Positions 43,247 through 51,832 of a DNA stretch of 64,000 bases are shown in pieces. Below the pieces are notes generated by a model, which was not told the DNA's origin, did no database searches, and saw nothing but the letters and a program-made list of their open reading frames with translations. Origin of the DNA: a virus; the IMG/VR virus record IMGVR_UViG_3300034198_030914, positions 38,220 to 102,219 of that record. One strand, given 5' to 3'. Position 1 is the first letter of the stretch. Every line of letters begins with the position of its first letter. The position numbers were made by a program, and so were the translations under genes.

Positions 43247-43864
43247 CTAACCCTTGATAATTTCAACGTTTTTAAGAGCTACTACTGGTTTAACTTCTTC
43301 CATAACCTCTTTAACATCTCCATACTGTCTCATTTTGTCGATAGTACCTTTAGCTACAGAGAAAGTAGTTGCGGCTTTGATGATTTTATCTTTGTCTCTT
43401 ACATCGATTTCAGAACACTCTTCGATTAGGCGAGAAAGAACATCACCATATTTCTCAATCATAAAGTTGTCGAAAGAGAAAGTAGTTTTTTCTTCAACAA
43501 TACCTTCACCATATTTTTCAACCAATTCTTCTGCTCTGTCACCACCGATTGTGATGTATTTGTCAGAAGGTACAAACATTACAGAAGCAGTCTCGTCACC
43601 CATTTCAGATTCAATCAAGATAGAACCAGGATTTACACCAGTTTTAGTGTATAGAGATGTCCACTCATCTTTAGATACTTCTTTGATTTCATCAGCTAAC
43701 ATATCGGCTTTAGCCTTATCACGCTTCATATTCTCTTGAAGAATTTCAAGCATTTTGACTTTGTTGAAAAAGTCAGGGTCGTTGACAATACAAGAAGCTT
43801 TAGAATCTTTAGCTTTAGGAGTAGTTGTTTTTGCAGTTGCTTTTGCCTTACTAAAAAGTGACAT
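43247..43864 (-). CDS. Uncharacterised 205-aa protein with strong host-type promoter
   Basis: The N-terminal 25 residues are lysine/alanine-rich, followed by a coiled coil (FFNKVKMLEILQENMKRDKAKADMLADEIKEVS) and an alpha/beta domain (ILIESEMGDETASVMFVPSDKYITIGGDRAEELVEKYGEG). Codon and base use are closer to the MoxR and VWA genes, which are also driven by host-type promoters, so it may belong to the same early set. I do not recognise a family. Confidence 0.5.
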   Translation of the reverse strand: MSLFSKAKATAKTTTPKAKDSKASCIVNDPDFFNKVKMLEILQENMKRDKAKADMLADEIKEVSKDEWTSLYTKTGVNPGSILIESEMGDETASVMFVPSDKYITIGGDRAEELVEKYGEGIVEEKTTFSFDNFMIEKYGDVLSRLIEECSEIDVRDKDKIIKAATTFSVAKGTIDKMRQYGDVKEVMEEVKPVVALKNVEIIKG

Positions 43865-43904
43865 AGTGTTATATTTTTTAAGTGTGTTATTTAATTTGAT
43901 GTTA

Positions 43905-43936
43905 CAAAGATAAGGCGAGAATTTTAGAATTTCAAA
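43905..43936 (-). promoter_or_regulatory. Bacteroidota-type promoter
   Basis: TATCTTTG (complement of 43905-43912) with TTTG 20 bases upstream (43933-43936) on the minus strand is close to the consensus, about 41 bases before ATG 43864. A second TATCTTTG at 44000-44007 follows a pyrimidine tract and lacks a clear -33 element. Confidence 0.65.
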
Positions 43937-44051
43937 TTTTAGACTGTTTATTTTAAAACTTTTTTTCTTCTTTTTTTTCTCTTTCCCTCTTCACTGTTAC
44001 AAAGATAAGGACAAATTTTTAAAAATGGAACACTTTGTGATTTTTTTTTAA

Positions 44052-44330
44052 TTAAAAATCGTCATCTTCATATTCATCCTCATCATCGAAATCTTCATCC
44101 TCTTCTTCTTCCTCTTCTTCCCATTCGTTATATTCAATAACATCATTTTCTTCAAAAAGTTTCACGAGTTCCTTTTTTTCTTTGACGGTGAGAGATAAAT
44201 CTTTAATTCTGATTACATCATCTTCTACTATTTCATAATCAATTTTAGAATTATCTGAAAGTTCATCTAATTTGTCATAAATTGTGTCTTGTTCAAAACA
44301 TTCATCCAGGCTGTAGTATTTTGCTAACAT
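44052..44330 (-). CDS. Small acidic protein, 92 aa
   Basis: The C-terminal 30 residues are almost entirely aspartate and glutamate (EWEEEEEEEDEDFDDEDEYE). The first 60 residues are helical with a conserved-looking LSLTVKEKKELVKLFEEND. Acidic proteins of this sort can mimic DNA and sequester DNA-binding proteins, but that is only a suggestion. It follows the 246-residue gene after 15 bases on the same strand. Confidence 0.5.
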   Translation of the reverse strand: MLAKYYSLDECFEQDTIYDKLDELSDNSKIDYEIVEDDVIRIKDLSLTVKEKKELVKLFEENDVIEYNEWEEEEEEEDEDFDDEDEYEDDDF

Positions 44331-44345
44331 AGTTTAAAATTTTTT

Positions 44346-45086
44346 TTATAGTTCTTTAAATTTTCTTTTTACAATTGTATTTGATAGAATCGGTATATCT
44401 GCTTTACCAAACCATTCCGCAACTATCCTGAATTCATTCTCGACTAATGAAACAGTGAAGTATAAATTTTTACCGATTCTAAATGTTGCCGAAGTTTCTC
44501 CAATTTTTATCGGATCTATTTCTAACTCGGAGTCCGCACTGAAATTAGAAATGTTTTTTAAAAATTCAAAAGTTTCGTGATGATTATAAAAATTATCGGA
44601 CAAAAGTTGAATAAAGTCTGATTTTTCTTTAATAATTTGATTTTTTCTCACACCATAAACATCTTTCCACTTAAAACCCAAAATTATATGTAAATCTATT
44701 TTAGGTAAATCATATTTCTCCCTAATTTGATTCAATTTATCCGAATCACAAACTATGAAATAAGCCGTGTTGACACCATCTGATGCCTTACCTAAACCTA
44801 ACATCTTCAAATCGTCAATTTCATATTTGAAAACTACATCCAAAGAATTTATGAAATTGTCCATACCCAAATCTCTGGATAATGTATCATATTCTAAAAC
44901 GTTTATGACACTAAGGTGATATCCATCCACATCTCTTAATTTTTGATTGTTGATATAAGTTTCAAAATTATCACCTAAAACTTTCTCCAATCTCTCTAAG
45001 TAAGGTTCTACCCCATGTTGAAATATTTTTAAACCGAGAAAATTACTACCGAGTGTGTCTTTAAGATATTGTATATAAGTTGACAT
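44346..45086 (-). CDS. Uncharacterised protein, 246 aa
   Basis: An alpha/beta protein with no recognised motif; segments such as VNTAYFIVCDSDKLNQIREKYDLPKIDLHIILGFKWKDVYGV suggest a small nucleotide-related or cyclic-phosphodiesterase-like fold (the DLHIILGFKW stretch recalls an H-x-T/S-x element but is not diagnostic). Its start is divergent from 45145, sharing a TATATATA-rich 58-base region. Confidence 0.5.
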   Translation of the reverse strand: MSTYIQYLKDTLGSNFLGLKIFQHGVEPYLERLEKVLGDNFETYINNQKLRDVDGYHLSVINVLEYDTLSRDLGMDNFINSLDVVFKYEIDDLKMLGLGKASDGVNTAYFIVCDSDKLNQIREKYDLPKIDLHIILGFKWKDVYGVRKNQIIKEKSDFIQLLSDNFYNHHETFEFLKNISNFSADSELEIDPIKIGETSATFRIGKNLYFTVSLVENEFRIVAEWFGKADIPILSNTIVKRKFKEL

Positions 45087-45144
45087 AATTATTGTATTGT
45101 AGAATTTTATATATATTCTATATATAAAAAAATATTACAAAATT

Positions 45145-45390
45145 GTGCCTAAATTAAAGTATCTAAAAATTTTCGAAGACTTCAAACAAAATAATATCAC
45201 TATTGAAGATATTATAAAATGCATCAATAGTGATGGATTTTTAGAGACAGATATAGTAAAAGATTTACCAGATAACCCAGATACACCGATTAGGCCAGTT
45301 AGTGTTGATGATAATGGAGAAATCACAGTTGAAATAGATGGTAGTCTGTATGAGGTTGATTTAAAAAATGTGAAAAAAATAACTTACTAA
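45145..45390 (+). CDS. Small protein with capsid-targeting-like leader
   Basis: It starts with GTG 45145 to give MPKLKYLKIFEDFKQNNITI, or possibly lower in the frame. The leader pattern is L-K-I-F-E-D-F with I-E-D following. The remaining 55 residues look like a small beta domain (NDNGEITVEIDGSLYEVDL-type pattern). It is 3 bases upstream of the glutamine-amidotransferase-like gene, which also has a leader, so the two form a likely packaged pair. Confidence 0.5.
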   Translation: MPKLKYLKIFEDFKQNNITIEDIIKCINSDGFLETDIVKDLPDNPDTPIRPVSVDDNGEITVEIDGSLYEVDLKNVKKITY

Positions 45391-45393
45391 ATA

Positions 45394-46656
45394 ATGAAGT
45401 GGTTAAAAAAGTTCGAAAATGCACATAGATTCATGGATGAATCAATAAAAGAAATTTTCCCAAAACTTGTAAAGATTTACAGCACAACCGGTAATTTTAC
45501 CCTAACTCTTGCTGATTTTACAAGGGAAGGAAATGTAATAAAGGCAGACTACTATCACAACACATATAAAGAATCTAATCCCCTTAGAGACGGTGAACCA
45601 GATTTTTTAATTTTCGATTTCTATTTTGTGAATAACGAATCCGGATTAAAAACTATTGTAGATATAACATACGGTGATTCAACAAAGTATGCATTTTCTA
45701 TAGAAGCTTCAAATAAAATAACAATCACACATTATAATGGCATTGATTCACTTTTAGATAGTGACACTCAATTCGGATTCGAAGATGAAACCATTTTAGA
45801 TTTAGTCAAATTGTTCAACAATTTCTCAACAGATTATGATATTACTAAGGAAGATTTAGTCTTCTTAGATAAATACCCAGATACTTTCGATCCAACAACT
45901 TTGAAATTTGTACCTGACACTAAAAAGACTTATAATAAGTTAGATAGTGAATTAGAACTTCCAACAAATAGCGAAAGACCCGATGAAACTGCTCTTTCTC
46001 ACGGAAAAAAAGTTCTTGTAATCAATAACTCGAAGCCACCCAAACATAGATACCTTGCTAATCTTTTGAAGTATCTCCAACTAAGAGGTATTAATAATGT
46101 AGTAGTATCAAATATTGATGAATTGGGAAAAGCACTTTCTAAATATAAATTTTCTTGTGTAATATCAACTGGTTCAGAAAATATGGTAAGTGATGATAGA
46201 GCTACTAAGATGACTTACGGAGTTTTAGATAGGACTAAAGTGCCTTATTTAGGTATTTGTTTTGGATTTCAAAGTTTAGCTAAATATTACGGTTCGAAAA
46301 TTGGTAGGGTAGACTTCACTCACCAAAACAAAAATATAGATAGAAGGGAACATCCACTTTTCAATGATTTGTTCGAAGATGAAAAGAGTTTTAGTTTTTC
46401 ATTTAACGACTACCCAGAAAACTGCCCAGATGGTTTTAGTGTACTATGTACAGTTGATGGGAAAATTGCTGGTATTGCAAATGATAAACTAAAAAGATAT
46501 GGTGTACTTTTTCACCCGGAAGACATTGAATATAGTTATAAAGTTTTAGATAATTTTATCGGCTTAACAGACAAACAAAGTGTCGAACAAGACAAACTTA
46601 AATTAGGTAAATTCGAAAGTCTAATGAGGTTTAAGGATTTTAAGAGAATGAATTAA
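45394..46656 (+). CDS. Class I glutamine amidotransferase-like protein with capsid-targeting-like leader
   Basis: After MKWLKKFENAHRFMDESIKE comes a 200-residue domain of unknown type, then a class I glutamine amidotransferase fold: KVLVINNSKPPKHRYL, nucleophile C289 in YLGICFGFQSLA, and H374 and E376 in LFHPEDIE. All triad residues are present. Such domains release ammonia from glutamine for another reaction or act as a peptidase-like hydrolase. The leader suggests it is packaged, which would be unusual for an amidotransferase. It is coupled to the leader-bearing gene at 45145. Confidence 0.75.
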   Translation: MKWLKKFENAHRFMDESIKEIFPKLVKIYSTTGNFTLTLADFTREGNVIKADYYHNTYKESNPLRDGEPDFLIFDFYFVNNESGLKTIVDITYGDSTKYAFSIEASNKITITHYNGIDSLLDSDTQFGFEDETILDLVKLFNNFSTDYDITKEDLVFLDKYPDTFDPTTLKFVPDTKKTYNKLDSELELPTNSERPDETALSHGKKVLVINNSKPPKHRYLANLLKYLQLRGINNVVVSNIDELGKALSKYKFSCVISTGSENMVSDDRATKMTYGVLDRTKVPYLGICFGFQSLAKYYGSKIGRVDFTHQNKNIDRREHPLFNDLFEDEKSFSFSFNDYPENCPDGFSVLCTVDGKIAGIANDKLKRYGVLFHPEDIEYSYKVLDNFIGLTDKQSVEQDKLKLGKFESLMRFKDFKRMN

Positions 46657-46747
46657 GTTCTAATTTGGAAAAAATATTATCTAAATCAGAATAGTGTTTG
46701 ATATTTACCCACATATCTATCTTTTTTGAAATTATTTCAAGTGGACT

Positions 46748-47170
46748 TTATAGTTTTATCTTTTTACCTCTAAATTCTATTTCCTCGTAGGAAGCACCTT
46801 CGTTGGTAAAAAAATCTACCTCAATTTTAGTTGATTTCAAACCAAAAAAAGTTTTATATTTGAATTCTTTTAATCCTAATCTATTTTCAAGTTCATTATC
46901 ACCGTAATTAAGAAAACTTTCGTAATCATCATATCTATCACTATCTTTTATTAAAAAGTCAATGTCACTACCTTTAACTGATCTATTTATTAAACCATAT
47001 AAACTAAGACAAAGGGAACCGCTTATTACATCATCTTCTTTTAAATACTTTGTAATAAATTTTAATTGTTTCTTGTTTTCTTGAATTCTCCTCTTATCAA
47101 TTTTGAAAATCTCTTCTCCATCTAAAATTATTAATTTCAAATCTCTTAAAATACTTTTATAATTATTCAT
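46748..47170 (-). CDS. Nucleotidyltransferase-like protein, interrupted by an in-frame TAA
   Basis: GSLCLSLYGLINRSVKGSDIDFLI (residues 51-74) and TKIEVDFF give the G-S and D-x-D plus third D of a pol-beta-like nucleotidyltransferase. The frame ends at TAA 46748 after RGKKIKL, but the same frame continues as SPLEIISKKIDMWVNIKHYS and on to 46640, a typical continuation of such proteins. So the gene is probably shortened by one nonsense change, or the stop is read through. Length to 46640 would be 176 residues. Confidence 0.65.
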   Translation of the reverse strand: MNNYKSILRDLKLIILDGEEIFKIDKRRIQENKKQLKFITKYLKEDDVISGSLCLSLYGLINRSVKGSDIDFLIKDSDRYDDYESFLNYGDNELENRLGLKEFKYKTFFGLKSTKIEVDFFTNEGASYEEIEFRGKKIKL

Positions 47171-47255
47171 ATTTTTTTATTTGTGATTATATGATTGGGT
47201 AATTTTTTTGGTTAGTTTTATAAAAAGGAAGGACAAGTTTTTTAATATATATAAT

Positions 47256-47396
47256 ATGAAATGTCAATATAGAAACTGTAAGAACGAAATAGCTGGAAGA
47301 CCCAATAAAAAATTTTGTAAAGTTCAATGTAAAAGAAACGAACTAAAATACAAACAAAGAACGAAAAATAAAATTAAGAAAGATGATAATCAGTGA
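47256..47396 (+). CDS. Small zinc-finger-like protein before endonuclease
   Basis: ATG 47256 gives a 46-residue basic protein with C-x4-C and C-x3-C pairs (CQYRNCKNEIAGRPNKKFCK then VQCKRNE), a zinc-ribbon pattern seen in small companions of homing endonucleases. It overlaps the endonuclease start by 14 bases, so both are translated from one transcript. It may bind DNA or regulate the endonuclease. Confidence 0.5.
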   Translation: MKCQYRNCKNEIAGRPNKKFCKVQCKRNELKYKQRTKNKIKKDDNQ

Positions 47397-49167
47397 TGTT
47401 ACAAATATTTCGAGGGGATCGAGAAAATTGATAGAAGCCAAATGTATCTATTGTGATTCAATTGTCTCTGTACAAATGATAAAATACACTAGAAGTACTA
47501 AAGATTTTGCTTTAAATTTTTGTTGCTCTAAAAAATGTGCTGCAATAAGGTCAAAAGAAATTCTAACAGAAAAATATGGTGTGACAAATATATCGCAAGT
47601 TCCAATTGTAAAAGAAAAAATAAAAAAAACAAATTTGGAAAAATACGGATCGGAGACATATATGTCATCTACAGATTCCGTGGATAAAAGAAAAAAAACT
47701 TGTTTAGAGAGATATGGATTTGAAATTTATACAAAATCAGAAGAATATACAGAAAAGGTTAAGAAAACTAATTTGGAAAAATATGGTGTTGAGTGGTACT
47801 TACAATCAGAAGATAAACAAAAAAAATCAGAAAAAACTAATTTAGAGAAATATGGATTCACATCACCATCAAAATCTGAAGAGGTTAAAAATAAAATTAA
47901 GAACACAAACCTTGAAAGATATGGATATATGTCACCGTTACAAAATAATGATGTGTTTTCAAAGTCAATCAATACGTTGTTGGTGAAATGGGGAGTCACT
48001 AATCCTCAGAAATCTATTGAATTGAGGGAAAAAACTAAAAATACAAATTTGGAAAGGTATGGATTCTATCATCCAATTCAGTCTGAAGAAATAAAGAATA
48101 GAAGAGAGTTTAATTATATTCTAAAATACGGTGTGAAGAATTCATCTCAAAATGAAGAATTTAGACGAAACAACTTCAATATCGCCAATCATCCAAATTA
48201 TATAAACTATGTTGGTAATTCTATAAGTTTATTCAAATGTGATTTATGTAATAATAATTTCGAAATAAACACTGATAACTTTTTTAGAAGGACAAAAAGT
48301 GGTGTGTCAATTTGTACAATATGCAATCCAATTGGTGAACATAAATCAATAAAGGAGAAGGATATTTATAATTTTATAAAAAATAATTTCAGAGGTGAAA
48401 TAATACAATCGTATCGTGATGGTTTAGAAATTGATATCTATCTTCCGAATTTGAAAATTGGTTTTGAATTTAATGGATTATACTTTCATTCCGATAAATT
48501 TAGAAGCAAAGATTACCATATTGATAAATTAAATCGTTTTAGAGATAAGGGTATTAGAATTATAAATATTTGGGAAGATGATTGGGATTTCAAAAGATCC
48601 ATAATAGAATCTCAAATAATGAACGTTTTAGGATTATCTACTAAAATACATGCAAGAAAATGTGATGTGAAGGAAATAATTGATTATAACATTTGTAGGC
48701 AATTTCTTAAAATAAATCATATCCAAGGAGATTATCCAAATATAAATAAATCTTTCGGGCTCTATTATCAAGATGAACTAGTTGGGGTAATGACTTTCGA
48801 TAAATTTGAAGGTAGAAAAAAAATGGCTAATAATGAATGGAATTTATCTAGATTCTGCAATATATCAAATCATTATGTAGTTGGTGGTGCATCAAAATTA
48901 TTGAATCATTTTATTAAAGAATATAATCCAAATAGAATAATTTCATACGCAGATAAAGATTGGAGTCAGGGTAATTTATATGAAAAAATCGGATTCATAA
49001 AATTATATGAAACAAAACCAGACTACAAATATGTACTAAACGGAGTTAGAAAACATAAGTCTGGGTTCAAGAAGTCTATAACTGGTGTGTCTGAATCAAA
49101 ACTGGATCTAAATAAAGTATGGGATTGTGGGAAAATCAAATATGAAATTAAAAAAAGTCTCACTTAA
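47383..49167 (+). CDS. Hef-like free-standing homing endonuclease with long repeat array
   Basis: The 594-residue protein has an N-terminal C-x2-C module, then about eight repeats of about 27 residues of the form K-x-TNLEKYG-x5-P/S-x-QSEE (about residues 60-270), a CDLC-CTIC pair, the nuclease core DIYLPNLKIGFEFNGLYFHS with NIWEDDW, and the shared C-terminal domain (VGVMTFDKFEG...LSRFCNISNHYVVGGASKL). The repeat array is the longest of the four related endonucleases in this window. A palindromic terminator follows the stop. Confidence 0.85.
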   Translation: MIISDVTNISRGSRKLIEAKCIYCDSIVSVQMIKYTRSTKDFALNFCCSKKCAAIRSKEILTEKYGVTNISQVPIVKEKIKKTNLEKYGSETYMSSTDSVDKRKKTCLERYGFEIYTKSEEYTEKVKKTNLEKYGVEWYLQSEDKQKKSEKTNLEKYGFTSPSKSEEVKNKIKNTNLERYGYMSPLQNNDVFSKSINTLLVKWGVTNPQKSIELREKTKNTNLERYGFYHPIQSEEIKNRREFNYILKYGVKNSSQNEEFRRNNFNIANHPNYINYVGNSISLFKCDLCNNNFEINTDNFFRRTKSGVSICTICNPIGEHKSIKEKDIYNFIKNNFRGEIIQSYRDGLEIDIYLPNLKIGFEFNGLYFHSDKFRSKDYHIDKLNRFRDKGIRIINIWEDDWDFKRSIIESQIMNVLGLSTKIHARKCDVKEIIDYNICRQFLKINHIQGDYPNINKSFGLYYQDELVGVMTFDKFEGRKKMANNEWNLSRFCNISNHYVVGGASKLLNHFIKEYNPNRIISYADKDWSQGNLYEKIGFIKLYETKPDYKYVLNGVRKHKSGFKKSITGVSESKLDLNKVWDCGKIKYEIKKSLT

Positions 49168-49181
49168 GTGAGACTTTTTTT
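49151..49181 (+). terminator. Bidirectional terminator
   Basis: AAAAAAGTCTCACTT and AAGTGAGACTTTTTT form a fully palindromic hairpin between the convergent endonuclease (plus) and VWA (minus) genes, with T-runs in both directions. Confidence 0.8.
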
Positions 49182-50559
49182 AATGAGTGTTTTCAATACA
49201 AATCTGTTTAACCTTACCATTAGATTTTAGAATTGGACAAGGGACACCAACAGAAATTATCAAAACATTTCCTTTTACTTTAGAGAAATCTAAAGAATCA
49301 GTGTATCCGTCCGTTAGTAAAACTGTTGAACAGTCATTGTGATGTTCAACGATATAATCTATCATCGGGCTCAAGCAAGTTCCACCCAAACCTTTTATAG
49401 GTATTGACTCTAATTGTTTTTTAGACTTTAATTTTTCAACCCAGTTCACTTGTGTGTCAGATTCCATAAAGTTAATCTCGATATCGTTTTGATAGACATA
49501 AGAAAGAACTCTTTCGAACGTTCCATGGCCACCCATGCTGCCACTGGTGTCAAGCCCCACATTAATCTTAGTCTTAACTTTACGATTGCCCTTTACTCCT
49601 TGAATACCTTTTCTATTTGGTTTCTTAATAGTCTTTTCTTTCTTTGTACCAAAAATCAAATTAGAAACAGTTCTCTTGATTTCTTTCAAGTAATCTTTTC
49701 TTTGTTTTCTCAGTTTGTTTAGGGTAGTCTCGATGTTACCTGCAGAAAGTCCACGTGCTTGTAGTCTATCCATAGCATCTTTCACCATAGATTCTCTCAT
49801 TTCTTCTGGGATTTCATCACCTAAGTGAGTATCTAAGTATTGACCTCCATTTGAATCTAAGTTGTCAAGAATCTGATCTAATGACCAGGTGTCAATAGTT
49901 TCTTTTTCGTTCTTAGGATTCTTACCATATGGACCGTACTTATCATCACCTTTCTCATTTCCATCACCACTACTCTGGTCACCATTGCCGTTTTTATCAC
50001 TTTTACTGCCTTTGCCTTTACTTTTAGAATCACCTTGTTCATCACCATCTTGTGATTGTTGAGACTGTTTCTGTTTATCTCTTTTTTCTTTTTCGTCTCT
50101 TAGCCATTCATAAACTTCTTCAAAGATTAGTTTACCTGTGTATTCTTTCGGAATAAAAAGAGCCATGTTCTTACCATCTTTATCTTTTGGTATTTCGACA
50201 TAGGAGTTAGGTATATCTTCCCAAATGATATGGTTGATAATCATATCTTGGGCAATGTTAGAAAGTCGGTGGTCGTATTGACCGGTAATTGTTCTTTTAG
50301 GGTGGTTCCAAAGAAGGTGAAAATCTTCGTGAAGTGTAATGAAGTTGACTTCTTTTTGAGTAAGTCTATCGAGGAATTCTGAATTGAAATAGAAATTCAT
50401 GCCTTTAGCAGTCATATTTACAGCACAGGTATCGATGTCTTTTCTTTCAGCAAAATTGACGAACAGATTGAAGCTTCCGTAGTAAGGTAGTGAAACCTTA
50501 GTGTCAATCAACATTTGTTGAACAGATTCCATTAGTTTTTCGTGAATGTTCTTAATCAT
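49180..50559 (-). CDS. VWA-domain protein with HExxH-containing N-terminal domain, MoxR partner
   Basis: The N-terminal domain has ITLHEDFHLLWNH (about residues 74-86), an HExxH-type motif, and a low-complexity serine/lysine/glycine linker (about 165-215). The C-terminal VWA domain has NVGLDTSGSMGG (MIDAS D-x-S-x-S) and LLTDGYTDS. This layout is that of DUF2201/VWA proteins that work with MoxR ATPases in a metal-dependent complex. The MoxR-like gene lies at 40025-41182 on the same strand. Phage pairs of this kind are thought to remodel host or virion proteins; the exact role here is unknown. A good host-type promoter precedes it. Confidence 0.8.
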   Translation of the reverse strand: MIKNIHEKLMESVQQMLIDTKVSLPYYGSFNLFVNFAERKDIDTCAVNMTAKGMNFYFNSEFLDRLTQKEVNFITLHEDFHLLWNHPKRTITGQYDHRLSNIAQDMIINHIIWEDIPNSYVEIPKDKDGKNMALFIPKEYTGKLIFEEVYEWLRDEKEKRDKQKQSQQSQDGDEQGDSKSKGKGSKSDKNGNGDQSSGDGNEKGDDKYGPYGKNPKNEKETIDTWSLDQILDNLDSNGGQYLDTHLGDEIPEEMRESMVKDAMDRLQARGLSAGNIETTLNKLRKQRKDYLKEIKRTVSNLIFGTKKEKTIKKPNRKGIQGVKGNRKVKTKINVGLDTSGSMGGHGTFERVLSYVYQNDIEINFMESDTQVNWVEKLKSKKQLESIPIKGLGGTCLSPMIDYIVEHHNDCSTVLLTDGYTDSLDFSKVKGNVLIISVGVPCPILKSNGKVKQICIENTH

Positions 50560-50579
50560 ATCTTTAGTTTTATTTTAAA

Positions 50580-50610
50580 CAAAATTAGTAATTAAATTTG
50601 AAATATCAAA
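50580..50610 (-). promoter_or_regulatory. Bacteroidota-type promoter for VWA gene
   Basis: On the minus strand TTTG (complement of 50607-50610), a 19-base spacer and TAATTTTG (complement of 50580-50587) match the TTTG-N19-TAnnTTTG consensus almost exactly, about 21 bases before ATG 50559. It is the best promoter match in the window. Confidence 0.75.
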
Positions 50611-50630
50611 GCTTTTCTGAAAATATTTAA

Positions 50631-50667
50631 AAAAAAAAGAGGCCCTTAGATATTCAAAGTGCCTCTT
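50631..50667 (-). terminator. Intrinsic terminator
   Basis: AAGAGGC and GCCTCTT form a hairpin with a T-run on the minus strand, just downstream of the leader-bearing gene ending at 50691 and upstream of the VWA promoter. It separates the two units. Confidence 0.75.
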
Positions 50668-50690
50668 ATAGATTTTATTTATTTTAAGTT

Positions 50691-51329
50691 TTAATATCTA
50701 CGGTATTTTTTTGACTCAACTGTAGGTGCCTGTCCACCCATTTTAGTGACGGGTCTTTGTTGTCCAGGTCCACCAGTTTGTGGTGCTCTACCGGGCACTT
50801 GTGTCTGAGTCTGTGTTTGTCCACCTTGAGCTTGTGCTCTTTGATTACCACTTCTTTGTGCTTGTGCTGGACTTCCTGGTTCCATTGTTGTAACATATTC
50901 AATTACATCTTGAATAGTTTTAAGTTCCATTTTCTTTCCACCTACATTTAATTTAACTTGTCCATTGATTGCAAAAGACATTGGTTCTGAATAAAATTCA
51001 ATTTCCATACCATTATAGTTGATAACATTACCAACTTTTTCAGCACCGAGTTCTGTTGCTAATTCATTCAAATCAGTATCGATTTGATTATCTGATTCTT
51101 CTTCTTCAGTCATTTTTCTTTGTGGTGTTTCGACTGGTTGTTTGATAACTGGAGGGGCTGTCTGTGGTTCTTTAGGTTTTGTTGGAACTATTGGTGGTGC
51201 TATTGTTGGTTTCGTAGTTCCTGACATCATTAATTCATCAGACATCTCTTCTGGTTCAGGCATCAAATCTGTTTGGTTTTCATTGAGTTTTCTATTTTTA
51301 GCAAAGTTGCTGAATTTCTGTAGTTTCAT
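50691..51329 (-). CDS. Proline/glutamine-rich protein with capsid-targeting-like leader
   Basis: MKLQKFSNFAKNRKLNENQT has L-N-E at residues 15-17. The remaining 195 residues include a proline-rich segment (TTKPTIAPPIVPTKPKEPQ), a compact beta domain near NYNGMEIEFYSEPMSFAING, and a disordered QAQAQGGQTQTQTQVPG-type tail. No family is recognised. A structural or internal head protein is the leading guess from composition and leader. Another terminator follows it. Confidence 0.5.
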   Translation of the reverse strand: MKLQKFSNFAKNRKLNENQTDLMPEPEEMSDELMMSGTTKPTIAPPIVPTKPKEPQTAPPVIKQPVETPQRKMTEEEESDNQIDTDLNELATELGAEKVGNVINYNGMEIEFYSEPMSFAINGQVKLNVGGKKMELKTIQDVIEYVTTMEPGSPAQAQRSGNQRAQAQGGQTQTQTQVPGRAPQTGGPGQQRPVTKMGGQAPTVESKKYRRY

Positions 51330-51364
51330 TTCTTTAGGTAATTTTTTTATTATATATTAAAAAT

Positions 51365-51832
51365 TTATCGGCTATTTTTTTCATCATTTAAAGTTTCAAT
51401 GACATAATCTATAAAGTTATCTAATTCATATTCTAGCCCATTACAAAAATCTATAATATCATGACCTTCACTTTGGAAGAAGGGAATTTTATCTCCGTTC
51501 TTTTGTACAGAAATATATCCATTCATACTACCTAATATTCTACTACCATCTTCAAAGGTCAAATTTGGTACAGTAATCCTACCAAAATAGTTTATAGTAC
51601 CCTTTAGATTTACTGTATGTGAAAAGGTAAATAGAAATTTACCATCACTAGATTTAAATTCTTTAAGATCACCCTCTTTTAATAGTCTTTCAAGAGTAAT
51701 TTCATCTGAATTACCCCAAGCCTCTAAAAATTCTATTTCATTTTTAGTAAGTGATTTAAGACCAAATGATAATATTCTATCCAAAATCTGATTCAATCTC
51801 GCCTCTCTATCAGATATCTTGTAATTTCTCAT
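51365..51832 (-). CDS. Uncharacterised protein, 155 aa
   Basis: The N-terminal 60 residues are helical with a repeated leucine pattern (ARLNQILDRILSFGLKSLTKNEIEFLEAWGN), and the second half is beta-rich (NYFGRITVPNLTFEDGSRILGSMNGYISV). No family is recognised. It is a separate minus-strand gene with AT-rich flanks. Confidence 0.5.
   Translation of the reverse strand: MRNYKISDREARLNQILDRILSFGLKSLTKNEIEFLEAWGNSDEITLERLLKEGDLKEFKSSDGKFLFTFSHTVNLKGTINYFGRITVPNLTFEDGSRILGSMNGYISVQKNGDKIPFFQSEGHDIIDFCNGLEYELDNFIDYVIETLNDEKNSR

Noticed and set aside
44000-44032. Second promoter upstream of 43864
   Set aside because: TATCTTTG is present, but no TTG or TTTG lies at the right distance; it is mentioned only as a possible weak tandem site.
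47727-47999. Open frame opposite the endonuclease repeats
   Set aside because: It exists because of the repeated codon pattern of the 27-residue units on the plus strand and has no start context or motif of its own.
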